Program-made: the position numbers and the translations under genes | The notes under the pieces: model-generated | The model's input: the letters and a program-made list of their open reading frames with translations, nothing else | What the model was told of the DNA's origin: nothing | The model's database searches: none | Shown: positions 42,780 to 51,278 of the stretch, in pieces | How the letters are laid out: each line of letters starts with the position of its first letter | Numbering within the stretch: the stretch's first letter is position 1 | DNA from: Candidatus Binatia bacterium | Lineage (GTDB): Bacteria > Desulfobacterota > Binatia > Bin18 | DNA: 64,000 nucleotides | Reading direction: 5' to 3' | Assembly: GCA_951812575.1 (NCBI GenBank) | Contig: OX638322.1 | Location: forward strand, 1,797,925 to 1,861,924

Positions 42780-44834
42780 ATGTCCTACCGGCTTGGCGTA
42801 GACGTGGGCGGTACGTTTACCGACTGCCTGCTGATTGACGAAGAACGCGGCAGTGCCGTCACGGCCAAGGTACTGTCAACACCGGCCGACCCGTCTGTGG
42901 GCGTGCTCAACGGGATTGCGCTGGTGTGCGAACGGGCCGGGGCGGACGCTCGCGATATCGCCCACGTGCTGCACGGCACGACCGTTGCGACCAATGCGAT
43001 CCTAACCGGCAGCGGCGCCCGGGTCGGCCTGGTGACAACCCAGGGTTACCGCCAGGTGTTACAGATTGCGCGCTCCTTTGTACCTGGCGCGCTGAGCGGC
43101 TGGGTGCTGTATAACAAAAGCGAACCCCTGGCCGCGCTGGAATGTACGGTTGAGGTGTCCGAACGCATCAGTGCCACGGGCGAGATCGTGGACCCCCTGG
43201 ACGAAGCCCAGGCCCGCCAAGCCCTGCGCAGCCTGCGTGCCCGGCAGATCGAATCCCTGACCATTTCTCTTATCAATGCCTATGCCAACGGCAGGCACGA
43301 ACAACGCCTGCGTACCCTGGCGGCGGAAGAGCTGCCCGGCCTGCCGGTTTCCCTGTCGTCCGAAGTTATTCCGGAAATGCAGGAGTATGAGCGGACCATT
43401 ACCACGGTGGCCAATTCCTATGTCCGGCCCGTGGTCGAAACCTATGTGCGCAACATCAAGACCGAACTGGCCAAAACCATGCGGGAGCCCAAGCTCCACA
43501 TCCTGCGCTCGGACGGCGGGCTGGCCTCGGCCCAGGCTGCCGGCCACTATCCCGTCAACTTGTTGATGAGCGGACCCGCCGGCGGGGTCTCGGGAGCCAT
43601 CTGGGTGGCCGGCCAGGCCGGATATCAGAACCTGCTGACGTTTGACATGGGTGGCACCTCGACCGACGTGGCCCTGGTTCAAGACGGCAAAGCCCAGCTG
43701 CGGCGGGAGACCACGGTCGGAGATGTGACGGTCCGGGCGTCCTCGGTTGATGTGCGTTCGGTTGGGGCGGGCGGTGGCTCGATTGCCCACGTACCGGAAC
43801 TGACCGCGGCGCTGCGAGTTGGCCCGCATAGTGCCGGTGCCGACCCCGGCCCGGCCTGCTACGGCAAGGGCGGCGCTGAGCCCACCGTCACGGATGCCAA
43901 CCTCGTGCTGGGCTATTTGCCGGCGGCGACCCGGCTGGGCGGAGAAATGGTTCTTGATCTCACCGCGGCCGAGCAGGCCGTTGGAACAGTCGCACGCGGT
44001 CTGGGCATGTCGGTCAAACAGGCCGCGGCCGGTATTATTGATATTGTGAATGAAAAAATGTTCAGCGCCCTGCGGCTGATCTCGGTCCAGCAGGGTATTG
44101 ATCCGCGCGACTACGCGCTGACCGCCTTTGGCGGGGCGGGTCCTTTGCACGCCAACGCCCTGGCCAGGCTGCTCGGGGCCTGGCCGATGATTATTCCCAG
44201 AGGGCCGGGCGTGCTGTGCGCCTATGGGGACGCCACAACCCGCTTGCGAAACGAAACCTCCCGCACGCTGCTGCGCCCGTTCTCGCAGCTTGAGACGGCC
44301 GAGGTGATGACGGTATGCGACGAGCTGGCTCAAGCTGCGGCCCGCGCCCTTGACGCCGAAAACGTGCCGCGCGCAGACCAGACGACCAGCTTTGAGATCG
44401 ACGTCCGCTACCACGGCCAGGGCACGCTGCTCACCCTGGAACTGGAGCGGCAGGAGTTGCAGCACGGGGGTTTGGCGGCAGTCGGAGAGCGGTTTGACCG
44501 CCTGCACGAGCAGTTGTACACCTTTGCGCTCGACTCCGACCGCGAACTGGTCAATATCCGGGCCGTTGTGCAGGGTACGGCTACCACGGTGACGCCCTAT
44601 CGCGCCGAGCCGGGAGACGGTAATCCGGCCCGCGCGGCAATGGGGGAACAGCCGGTGTTTCTCAACAATACGGACCGGCCGGCCGTGATCTATGACCGGG
44701 CGCGGTTGTGTGCCCAGGACGTTATCCGCGGTCCGGCCATTGTCATGGAAATGGACTCGACCAGCCTGATTCTGTCCGAGCATATCGGTCGGGTCGATGC
44801 GCATGGCAATATTCTGATCACACCAGAGGCCTGA
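42780..44834 (+). CDS. hyuA: Hydantoinase/oxoprolinase subunit A
   Basis: A 684-residue ATPase-fold subunit. LGVDVGGTFTDCLLIDEERG at the N-terminus and GTTVATNAIL near residue 65 are the nucleotide-binding signatures. FDMGGTSTDVALV near residue 288 and GGGSIAHV near 335 form the second phosphate region. Together with subunit B it hydrolyses hydantoins, 5-oxoproline or related cyclic amides with ATP, or carboxylates ketones in related enzymes. The B gene starts 38 bases downstream behind AAGGAGCAGCGACT. Confidence 0.9.
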   Translation: MSYRLGVDVGGTFTDCLLIDEERGSAVTAKVLSTPADPSVGVLNGIALVCERAGADARDIAHVLHGTTVATNAILTGSGARVGLVTTQGYRQVLQIARSFVPGALSGWVLYNKSEPLAALECTVEVSERISATGEIVDPLDEAQARQALRSLRARQIESLTISLINAYANGRHEQRLRTLAAEELPGLPVSLSSEVIPEMQEYERTITTVANSYVRPVVETYVRNIKTELAKTMREPKLHILRSDGGLASAQAAGHYPVNLLMSGPAGGVSGAIWVAGQAGYQNLLTFDMGGTSTDVALVQDGKAQLRRETTVGDVTVRASSVDVRSVGAGGGSIAHVPELTAALRVGPHSAGADPGPACYGKGGAEPTVTDANLVLGYLPAATRLGGEMVLDLTAAEQAVGTVARGLGMSVKQAAAGIIDIVNEKMFSALRLISVQQGIDPRDYALTAFGGAGPLHANALARLLGAWPMIIPRGPGVLCAYGDATTRLRNETSRTLLRPFSQLETAEVMTVCDELAQAAARALDAENVPRADQTTSFEIDVRYHGQGTLLTLELERQELQHGGLAAVGERFDRLHEQLYTFALDSDRELVNIRAVVQGTATTVTPYRAEPGDGNPARAAMGEQPVFLNNTDRPAVIYDRARLCAQDVIRGPAIVMEMDSTSLILSEHIGRVDAHGNILITPEA

Positions 44835-44872
44835 ACGCCTGAGGGTACAAGCTAAAAGAAGGAGCAGCGACT

Positions 44873-46978
44873 ATGCCGGCCACGATTATTGAGACTCATC
44901 CGCAAGCGCATACCCCCCTCCCGCGCGTTTCGGTCGATCCGATTACGCTCGACCTGATTGAAAACGGCCTAGTCGCCGCGCGGGAACAGATGGACGCCCT
45001 GCTGTTTCGGACCGCCATGTCGCCCATTATCCGCGATCAGCGCGACGGCTTTCCGGTCATTACCAGCCGGGACGGCAAACTGTTGGCTGGGCAGTTTGGC
45101 TCGCCCGTGCACGGCTTTACCCAGCAATATGACGGCACGATTGAAGAGGGCGATATCTTCCTGACCTCAGACCCGTATTCATGTGACGGCGCCATCAGCC
45201 ACGCCAACGACTGGCTGGTGTGCATGCCCATATTCAAGAATGGCCGGCTGATCAACTGGTCCGCCATGTTCGGGCATATGGCCGACATCGGTGGCAAGGT
45301 GCCGGGCAGCATGCCGACCGATTCCGAACAGATATTCGAGGAGGGGATTTGTATCCCGCCGGTCAAAATTTTCAGCAAAGGTGTCCTCCAGGAAGAAATC
45401 CTGCGCGTTATCCTGCATAACTGCCGCATTCCGGAATGGAACCGGGGGGATTTTCATTCCATTGTGGCGGCCTGCCGGATGGCCGCCAGCCGCTGTGTTG
45501 AAATGGCCGAGCGGTTTGGCGAAGCGGTGTATGTCTCGGCCCTGCACGACCTTCTGGAGCGTAACCGGCGCGCCATGCAGAAGCTCATCAGCGAGACTAT
45601 TACCGAAGAGAAGCGCTACTTCGAGGACTATATCTGCGATGACGGCATGGGCATGGGACCGTACAAAATCGCCTGTAGCCTGTGGCGTGAAGGCGAGCGG
45701 ATCGTTTTTGACTTCAGCGGCACCGACCCGCAGTCGGTCGGTTCGATTAATTTTCTGCTGAGCGAGCAGATGTTTCGGATGTTCTGCGGCCAGTTCATGA
45801 TCAATTTTTTCGATCCCCAGATCCTCCTCAACGATGGGTTTTTTGACCTGGTTGACGTCCGTATTCCCGAAGGCTGTTTGCTCAAGCCGCTCAAGCCCGC
45901 GGCCCTGACGAGTCGTACTCACGCCCTGGCCCGCATCTTTGATGTGCTGAGTGGTTTGTTAGGCCAGTCCAACCCCGACTATATGTGTGCGGCCGGCTTC
46001 TCGGACAGCCCGCATCTGATGTATTCGGGCTACGACCGGGACGGGGACTGGTTCCTGCTCTTCCAGATCGGCTTTGGCGGGATACCCGGCAAGCCGGGCG
46101 GCGACGGGCCGGACGGCCACTCCTTATGGCCGAAGTTCATGAACGTCCCGAACGAGTTTATCGAGAGCTATTTCCCGGTACGGATCGAGTGTTATGAGAC
46201 CATCCCGGACAGCGGCGGTCCGGGCCTGCACCGGGGCGGTAATGCCATGAATGTGGGCTACCGCTTCCTGGCCCCCGGTGTGCTTTCCGTACACGATGAC
46301 CGCTGGCTGACCTGTCCCTGGGGAGTGCGGGGCGGCCTGCCGGGCGGTCGGAGTACGAAAATCATAGAACGCACGGACGGACGGCGCGAGCTGCTGCCGT
46401 CCAAATGTGACCGGGTGCGGGTCGAGGTCGGGGACAAGCTGCTGTTCAAGACCTGGGGCGGTGGTGGCTGGGGCAATCCGCTGGAGCGGCCAGCCCACAC
46501 AGTCGCGGCCGATGTGGACCGGGGGCTGGTGACGCGGGAAGGGGCCAAACGCTACGGCGTGGTCCTGCGGGACGACCTGAGTGTGGATGAGCCGGCCACA
46601 ACCGCGCTGCGCGCCGAGCTGGCGCGGCAACGCGGCCCGGCCCAGCTGTTCGATTTCGGTGGCAATATTGCCGAACTGAAAGCGCGCTGCAAAGCGGAGA
46701 CCGGCTTCGACCCCCCCCCAGCCGCCGACCTTTGCTGCCTGGGTCCGAGCGCGGCAAGGGCAGACTCAGGTTGTGAGTCACGCCAACGGCAGGCAACCTG
46801 TCTCCGCATCAACAACGGAGACGAAATATACGGGCGAGATTCCTTTGTCGGAGCCGCGCGCGAAGTAGCGAGAGTTTCCGGCTTTCCGGACCCTGATGAA
46901 AGGGTGTCGATTACGGGAGATAATCTCGGGGAAAGGGGTCAAGACGATGGCAACAACAACAGTCGAAATACCCGATGA
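44873..46978 (+). CDS. hyuB: Hydantoinase/oxoprolinase subunit B with frameshifted C-terminus
   Basis: The conserved B-subunit body spans about residues 17-610: DPITLDLIENGLVAAREQMD, SPIIRDQRDGFPVI, then FLTSDPYSCDGAISHANDW and the Gly-rich WGGGGWGNPLERP. At a run of nine C (46711-46719) the natural ending seems displaced. The alternative frame continues QPPTFAAWVRARQGQTQVVS and stops at 46868, which looks like a normal B-subunit tail. The frame as read runs on for about 90 unrelated residues to 46978 and overlaps the antitoxin gene start. Either a real frameshift or a sequencing slip in the homopolymer. Function should be little affected. Confidence 0.85.
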   Translation: MPATIIETHPQAHTPLPRVSVDPITLDLIENGLVAAREQMDALLFRTAMSPIIRDQRDGFPVITSRDGKLLAGQFGSPVHGFTQQYDGTIEEGDIFLTSDPYSCDGAISHANDWLVCMPIFKNGRLINWSAMFGHMADIGGKVPGSMPTDSEQIFEEGICIPPVKIFSKGVLQEEILRVILHNCRIPEWNRGDFHSIVAACRMAASRCVEMAERFGEAVYVSALHDLLERNRRAMQKLISETITEEKRYFEDYICDDGMGMGPYKIACSLWREGERIVFDFSGTDPQSVGSINFLLSEQMFRMFCGQFMINFFDPQILLNDGFFDLVDVRIPEGCLLKPLKPAALTSRTHALARIFDVLSGLLGQSNPDYMCAAGFSDSPHLMYSGYDRDGDWFLLFQIGFGGIPGKPGGDGPDGHSLWPKFMNVPNEFIESYFPVRIECYETIPDSGGPGLHRGGNAMNVGYRFLAPGVLSVHDDRWLTCPWGVRGGLPGGRSTKIIERTDGRRELLPSKCDRVRVEVGDKLLFKTWGGGGWGNPLERPAHTVAADVDRGLVTREGAKRYGVVLRDDLSVDEPATTALRAELARQRGPAQLFDFGGNIAELKARCKAETGFDPPPAADLCCLGPSAARADSGCESRQRQATCLRINNGDEIYGRDSFVGAAREVARVSGFPDPDERVSITGDNLGERGQDDGNNNSRNTR

Positions 46979-47210
46979 GCGTATGCCGGACCTGGAGGCG
47001 TATAAAGATAGGTTAGGGGAACTGCTTTTACTCGGTCTGTCGCAGATGAAGATTCAGGAAGCACTCATGCTGTATCAGCGCGGACTTGTCTCATTTGGAC
47101 GAGCGGCAGAACTCGCAGGCTTGTCCCAGCACGAGATGCAACAACAGACCCAGGCGTTCGGAGTATCCCCGCGCTGGACGGAAAAGATGGTGGAAGAAGA
47201 ACTCGGGTGA
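46947..47210 (+). CDS. UPF0175 family protein (antitoxin-like)
   Basis: An 87-residue protein. ATG 46947 follows GAAAGGGGTC. It contains LGELLLLGLSQMKIQEALML and the UPF0175 helix-turn-helix-like core YQRGLVSFGRAAELAGLS. UPF0175 members are usually antitoxins paired with a PIN-type (DUF3368) toxin. Here the stop overlaps the GTG start of a toxin-like frame by four bases, the standard arrangement, but that toxin is truncated. Confidence 0.85.
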   Translation: MATTTVEIPDERMPDLEAYKDRLGELLLLGLSQMKIQEALMLYQRGLVSFGRAAELAGLSQHEMQQQTQAFGVSPRWTEKMVEEELG

Positions 47211-47284
47211 AGGTTGTTACGAACTCCGGACCGCTGATAGCGCTTGGGAAGCTCGGACTCCTCGACGTATTATTTGGGACTTAT
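47207..47284 (+). pseudogene. PIN-domain (DUF3368-like) toxin, N-terminal remnant
   Basis: From GTG 47207 the frame reads KVVTNSGPLIALGKLGLLDV, then LFGTY. This is the first strand and helix of a PIN nuclease with its first catalytic Asp position occupied by Asn-Ser (usual form SNTSPLI or DTSPLI). After about 26 residues similarity ends, where DNA carrying an opposite-strand secreted-protein gene begins. The toxin is therefore inactive and the antitoxin orphaned. Confidence 0.7.
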
Positions 47285-47292
47285 ATACTATC

Positions 47293-47586
47293 TTACCCGC
47301 CCTTAATACAGACATCCCGTGCGGCTCGGTACAGCACCATACGCTGTGCCCGCTTTTTTCCGCGTACCAGGGGAAGCAACCGCTCTTTCGTTTCATCTAG
47401 GGCCGACATCACGAATGTCTCCAGCAAGGCGTGCAAATCAGAAGAGCGACCGCCCGGCGCGTGCATCCGTGCCTGCAAGCAGGGCGTGACTACATACCGC
47501 TCGATTTCTTCGATATACATACTGCTCTGCGCAAACACCCACGTCGGTAGGAGTACTCCCATAATACACAGCACCTTACTTATCAT
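47293..47586 (-). CDS. Small exported hypothetical protein
   Basis: A 97-residue protein with a clear signal peptide (MISKVLCIMGVLLPTWVFAQ). The mature part has two Cys (TPCLQARMHAPG and RDVCIKGG), giving a compact 77-residue helical domain. A G-rich stretch precedes the ATG. It was probably brought in by the event that cut the PIN toxin gene. The function is unknown. Confidence 0.6.
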   Translation of the reverse strand: MISKVLCIMGVLLPTWVFAQSSMYIEEIERYVVTPCLQARMHAPGGRSSDLHALLETFVMSALDETKERLLPLVRGKKRAQRMVLYRAARDVCIKGG

Positions 47587-47629
47587 GAGCCCCCCCCCGA
47601 ACTATTTGGACGCTAAGCCCCGCGCAGCA

Positions 47630-47848
47630 CTAGTCACCAGGACATCGCTGCGTCGGGAAACATGTTGGTGTATGCTCCTCACAAAACGCCCCTGACCCGA
47701 CATCGTACCGACCAAAACCAACGAGGAATACGGCCTCCTTCTCACAATGGAGACATCGGATAGATTTCCCCTTCAACGGCCCTTTGGAGAGTGGCTCTAT
47801 GGTGATGGTTACCTCCTGCACCGTGTCGGTCTTATCTCTCAGTGTCAT
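47630..47848 (-). CDS. Small Cys-rich hypothetical protein
   Basis: A 72-residue protein with CLHCEKEA and C-EEHTPTC groups, consistent with a small zinc-binding site. It has no clear ribosome binding site. It sits on the same strand as the exported protein at 47293. Moderate likelihood of being real. 47849-48067 holds nothing recognisable. Confidence 0.45.
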   Translation of the reverse strand: MTLRDKTDTVQEVTITIEPLSKGPLKGKSIRCLHCEKEAVFLVGFGRYDVGSGAFCEEHTPTCFPTQRCPGD

Positions 47849-48067
47849 ACGCGGATTCTAATTTCTCTTATATTTCCCTGTATCGGCTTTCTTCTTCCCG
47901 CCATACCACTGCCAGTAGGATATAGGGCTGTCAAGAGAACGGCTGGACTCCATAGCGTGGGCGTAGGATGGGCCCCGTGCGTGGGCCATTCGGAGTTGAT
48001 ACAAGGAAGAACAACGAGGGAGATATTCCCTTTTCGAGTTTAGAATTAGAAACAAGAGGACAAAAAC

Positions 48068-48262
48068 ATGCAGGTTATTTGGGAACAAGGTTGTTTACGT
48101 CTGCAATCCGAAACCGAAGAGGATCACAACCCACGGTATGCGCTCCAACGGATGATTGACGCCATGGAACGTGAGGTCGAGAGAATAAAGGCGGAAGGTC
48201 CCCTTTCTGAGTCGGACAGTGCCAATGAAGAACAATCAGCCACTGTCGGACTTAATCGGTAG
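48068..48262 (+). CDS. Hypothetical protein, 64 aa
   Basis: A charged, soluble 64-residue protein with a helical segment (RYALQRMIDAMEREVERIKA). GAGGACAAAAAC precedes the ATG. No family is recognised. It overlaps a second small frame at 48225 by 38 bases. Confidence 0.45.
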   Translation: MQVIWEQGCLRLQSETEEDHNPRYALQRMIDAMEREVERIKAEGPLSESDSANEEQSATVGLNR

Positions 48263-48377
48263 ATTCCCTGCCCCCTCGCTTCAAATTGGCAAAGATATCG
48301 AACAAGTCTCTTTGGCGCTGCGTCAACGGCAGCGGGTCCTGGATAAACTGAAAACGCGGAGGACTGAAGAATCATGA
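48225..48377 (+). CDS. Possible 50-aa coiled-coil protein
   Basis: The frame reads KNNQPLSDLIGRFPAPSLQI, then GKDIEQVSLALRQRQRVLDK and a short basic tail. The regular helical pattern and the overlap with the preceding small gene suggest a coupled pair. There is no good ribosome binding site. Weak evidence. Confidence 0.35.
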   Translation: MKNNQPLSDLIGRFPAPSLQIGKDIEQVSLALRQRQRVLDKLKTRRTEES

Positions 48378-48387
48378 AGCACAGCTA

Positions 48388-49269
48388 TCACTCATGCACG
48401 TATGAAGGCTGGTTGAGATTCCAGTCATATTCGTAGTCTACCGATCCGGCAAAGTCCTTGAGCCGAGCCGCGAGTCCTGCCTCGGCGTACTGTATGAGGT
48501 GGGCCAGCACGGTCTCTTGGCTGTTGCCGAAATCCTCCACATACCAGTTATAGATGCTCGAAATCATCAGGAAATCGTCGTCCACGAAATCCACTCCGCG
48601 CGGATGATTGATATAGGCGCGCGCGCTAGCGTCGAGCAGTTCCTCGGTGTTGGCCGCGGTAAAGACCGCTGGCGACTGATTCGGGCAGCCGTAGCTGGCG
48701 CAGTTCACCGCGTAGTGAATCCGGTTGTCGCGCCAGATGGGCCGCAGGATGCCGTGTTCGATATTGTTGAGCGTCAGCTCCTGGCCGGCGACGGTAGCGT
48801 GCACGTCGTCCCAGGGGCCGGATAAGGGGATCCAGCTCTCGTGGATGTCGCGGATGGAATCCACGGGATAGGCGTTGACGACCACCTGTACGGTGAGTGC
48901 GTTGTAGAAGTTGATCCAGTAGGCTTTCTGTTCGACCCTGGCGTAGGTTCGCGGATCGTGGGCCTGTAAATGGGCTAAATAGTCGGCCAGCTTGGTCCTG
49001 TCCTCGTCGCTGGCCTTGAGCGCGGCATAGTCGAAGCGGTTGACACCCGACGGGTGGGAGCTGAGGTAGGCGGTCAGGAGGTTCTGCCAGGCGCTGTGAT
49101 CGATGGTTTCGGCATTGGTTTCGTCACTCGCATTCCAGAACTCGAGCAGGGCCGATGAGGGTGCGGCCAGGGCGAAGCTGGGAGTGACGACGAGCAGGGC
49201 CGCTGCGACCAGACCCGGTACCAGCAGACTACCATACCTCGCCCATTGAGTAAGTTGCTTCATAGTCAT
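48388..49269 (-). CDS. DUF547 domain protein, exported
   Basis: A 293-residue protein with AAGGAGAGAA just before the ATG and a signal peptide of about 35 residues (VVTPSFALAAP). DUF547 elements are present: EQKAYWINFYNALTVQVVVN near 115, LNNIEHGILRPIWRDNRIHY near 165 and FAVNCASYGCPNQSP-like AVNCASYGCPNQSP near 187. DUF547 proteins resemble papain/transglutaminase-like folds; the Cys and His of the CASYGCP region are candidate catalytic residues. The activity is not known. Probably periplasmic. Confidence 0.88.
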   Translation of the reverse strand: MTMKQLTQWARYGSLLVPGLVAAALLVVTPSFALAAPSSALLEFWNASDETNAETIDHSAWQNLLTAYLSSHPSGVNRFDYAALKASDEDRTKLADYLAHLQAHDPRTYARVEQKAYWINFYNALTVQVVVNAYPVDSIRDIHESWIPLSGPWDDVHATVAGQELTLNNIEHGILRPIWRDNRIHYAVNCASYGCPNQSPAVFTAANTEELLDASARAYINHPRGVDFVDDDFLMISSIYNWYVEDFGNSQETVLAHLIQYAEAGLAARLKDFAGSVDYEYDWNLNQPSYVHE

Positions 49270-49509
49270 TTCTCTCCTTCATATCCATGAACTATCTGAT
49301 TCCTTGCAGAACGAAAGGCCCGTGACCAGGGCCGGTGGGCCGACTGGAATCCTATCACTCCGCACGCGTCTGCCCATACCGACAAGGGGGGCTTGCGCTC
49401 TCTCGGACTCACATTATACATACTATGAAATTGTTGAATAATGCAATCTGCTTGTATGTTTTAATGTTAAGCGAGTCGAGAGCGTCTCACTGCGAGCTCC
49501 CACCTGGAC

Positions 49510-49621
49510 GTGTGCAAATGACATTACTCGGCGGCCCCTCGTTCCCCTGCGCAGTTCCGGTCTGTGACCGGGGGCCAGGAGTGCGGGCAGCGGGCGGGCG
49601 AGCGGCCCCGGGAGGCTCACG
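49510..49621. repeat. Dispersed repeat, copy 2 (shortened)
   Basis: Related to 34286-34467 but missing about 60 bases of its centre: it begins GTGTGCAAATGACATTACTC and ends CCCCGGGAGGCTCACGGC. The flanking 49270-49509 and 49622-49853 show no gene. Confidence 0.6.
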
Positions 49622-49853
49622 GCACACGCCCCTGGAGAGGCGAGAACTGTAGCAAGGCAGGCGTGGTGGCGCCCAACCCCTTAATTTTACTGGTGATAAA
49701 CGGCCGGCAGTCGTGTAGAGAGGGTCAATGGATACACGTTTTCCGGTTCACATGCTGGCCGTCAAAAGAATTTGGATTGTACTCTGATTTTACGAAGCCT
49801 GCCCTGTCTCTCGGGTCTATGGAAATGCGTAATAACTCCTAGGAGGAAATTCT

Positions 49854-50222
49854 ATGAAAACGGGAATCGGTGTATTGGCCCTCGTTGTTCTCGGAGCCCT
49901 GTGGCAGGTGTCCGCGTCCGCCTCGGGCTCCATTTCGATAGGCGGAGGCATCAGCCCCCGAGACGCGTACACGCAGGGCAAGAAGCTCACCTTCAAGAAG
50001 CTGGTGTGCTCCTCCTGCCCAATCCAGCGGGGCGAGTTGGACCAGACCCGGGCTCAGAGCCTGAAGAACAGCCTTGAGGCGCATGATGCGGAAACCAAGC
50101 CGGGCACGCCGGACGACGAACATATCCAGGTGCTGTGTCCGGGCAGCCAGGGGACCGATTGCGGCAGCGTGGACGAACAGGAACTCGTCCATTATTACCT
50201 GACCCGCCGCTACAAGCTGTAA
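49854..50222 (+). CDS. Small exported Cys protein
   Basis: A 122-residue protein with AGGAGGAAATTCT before the ATG and a signal peptide (about 23 residues, ending VSASAS). The mature part has VCSSCPIQ (CxxC) and VLCPGSQGTDCGS, four Cys in all. The CxxC could be redox-active or hold a metal. It leads a group with an outer-membrane barrel and an FAD oxidoreductase, so a role in envelope thiol or metal chemistry is possible. No family is recognised. Confidence 0.7.
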   Translation: MKTGIGVLALVVLGALWQVSASASGSISIGGGISPRDAYTQGKKLTFKKLVCSSCPIQRGELDQTRAQSLKNSLEAHDAETKPGTPDDEHIQVLCPGSQGTDCGSVDEQELVHYYLTRRYKL

Positions 50223-50278
50223 CGGTTTGCTCCTGCGGCCACCAGCCGCCTTACCGACGAAGTAGAGAGGTCTGTATT

Positions 50279-51187
50279 ATGCGACTATCCTGTGTTCCGG
50301 CCTGTGTTATCGCAACTTTGGCCGTTTTCCTTTTCACCGCCGCACCAGCACGCGCGGGTTCGCCCTGGCTCCCGGCACCGGGAGCTGGAGACGTCAACCT
50401 GTCTTACACCTACCAGACTGCGGACGAATTTTATCGCAATACCACAAAAGTCCCGACGCCGGGGAACGTCGACGAAGACCTCGTCCAGCACACGACCTAT
50501 GTGGAGGCGCGCTACGGATTGTTGGATAACCTCGCCATAGACGGGCGTATCGGCTATGCCCAAGGCCACTATGGTTTTGACCCCTCACGCGGCGCAGGCG
50601 CGATCAGTGAGAAGAGTCCCGACGGTTTGGCCGATGTGAACCTGGGCATCACCTATCGTCTCCTTGACGAGACGATCACCGAGAGTCCGTTCCTGCCCAG
50701 TCTCGCCCTACGCTTCGGCGGGATCATTGCCGGGGACTACGAGAGCGGCGACATCAATTCGATTGGGGATGGTGGTGACGGCTTTGAGGTCTCAGGCATG
50801 GCCGGCAAGTTTATCGGCGATATGTTCGTTCTGTCTTCGGAGTTCGGATACCGCAACCGCACCAACGACATCCCGGACAATCTCTTTTTGAACCTGTCCG
50901 GCGGAGTCCTCCTTTTCAATCGTGTCAGTTTGAATATCAGCTACTATCGCGTGGATACCCCGTGGTCGAGCTTCGACATTGGCGACCCCGGCTTCTCGCC
51001 GGTCGGTAACGTTTTTCCTGAACTGAAAGAAGAGATGGAACTTATCGGTGGTGGGTTCAACGTTGCGGTAACGGACAGCATCAACCTCGGGTTTCAGTAC
51101 GCGTCGGTTATTGAAGGCCGGAATACCGCGGCGTCCGACGTTTTCAGTGTGTCGCTCGGCTACTCGTTTGATACTTATGCGTTCTGA
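50279..51187 (+). CDS. Outer-membrane beta-barrel protein
   Basis: A 302-residue protein starting at ATG 50279. A signal peptide (ending AAPARAG) is followed by alternating hydrophobic/polar strands rich in Tyr and Gly, for example VNLSYTYQTADEFYRNTTK and INLGFQYASVIEGRN. The chain ends with Phe (SYSFDTYAF), the usual outer-membrane sorting signal. Probably 10-14 strands. It may be a channel or transporter. It lies between the secreted Cys protein and the TVP38-FAD fusion, with gaps of about 57 and 91 bases. Confidence 0.8.
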   Translation: MRLSCVPACVIATLAVFLFTAAPARAGSPWLPAPGAGDVNLSYTYQTADEFYRNTTKVPTPGNVDEDLVQHTTYVEARYGLLDNLAIDGRIGYAQGHYGFDPSRGAGAISEKSPDGLADVNLGITYRLLDETITESPFLPSLALRFGGIIAGDYESGDINSIGDGGDGFEVSGMAGKFIGDMFVLSSEFGYRNRTNDIPDNLFLNLSGGVLLFNRVSLNISYYRVDTPWSSFDIGDPGFSPVGNVFPELKEEMELIGGGFNVAVTDSINLGFQYASVIEGRNTAASDVFSVSLGYSFDTYAF

Positions 51188-51278
51188 ATTCTTCTCAACC
51201 TGTTGATGTCCGCGTCCCGGCCCTGCTTCCGCAAGCGGTCGGGACGATATTCAGTCACCGCACGGCCGGGAGGTAGAG

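Noticed and set aside
43059-44804. Minus-strand open frame of 581 codons opposite hydantoinase A
   Set aside because: The plus strand encodes a full-length family member; the antisense frame has no recognisable domain.
47207-47695. A 162-residue continuous protein from the PIN start
   Set aside because: Only the first 26 residues resemble a PIN domain; the rest is antisense of the exported-protein gene.
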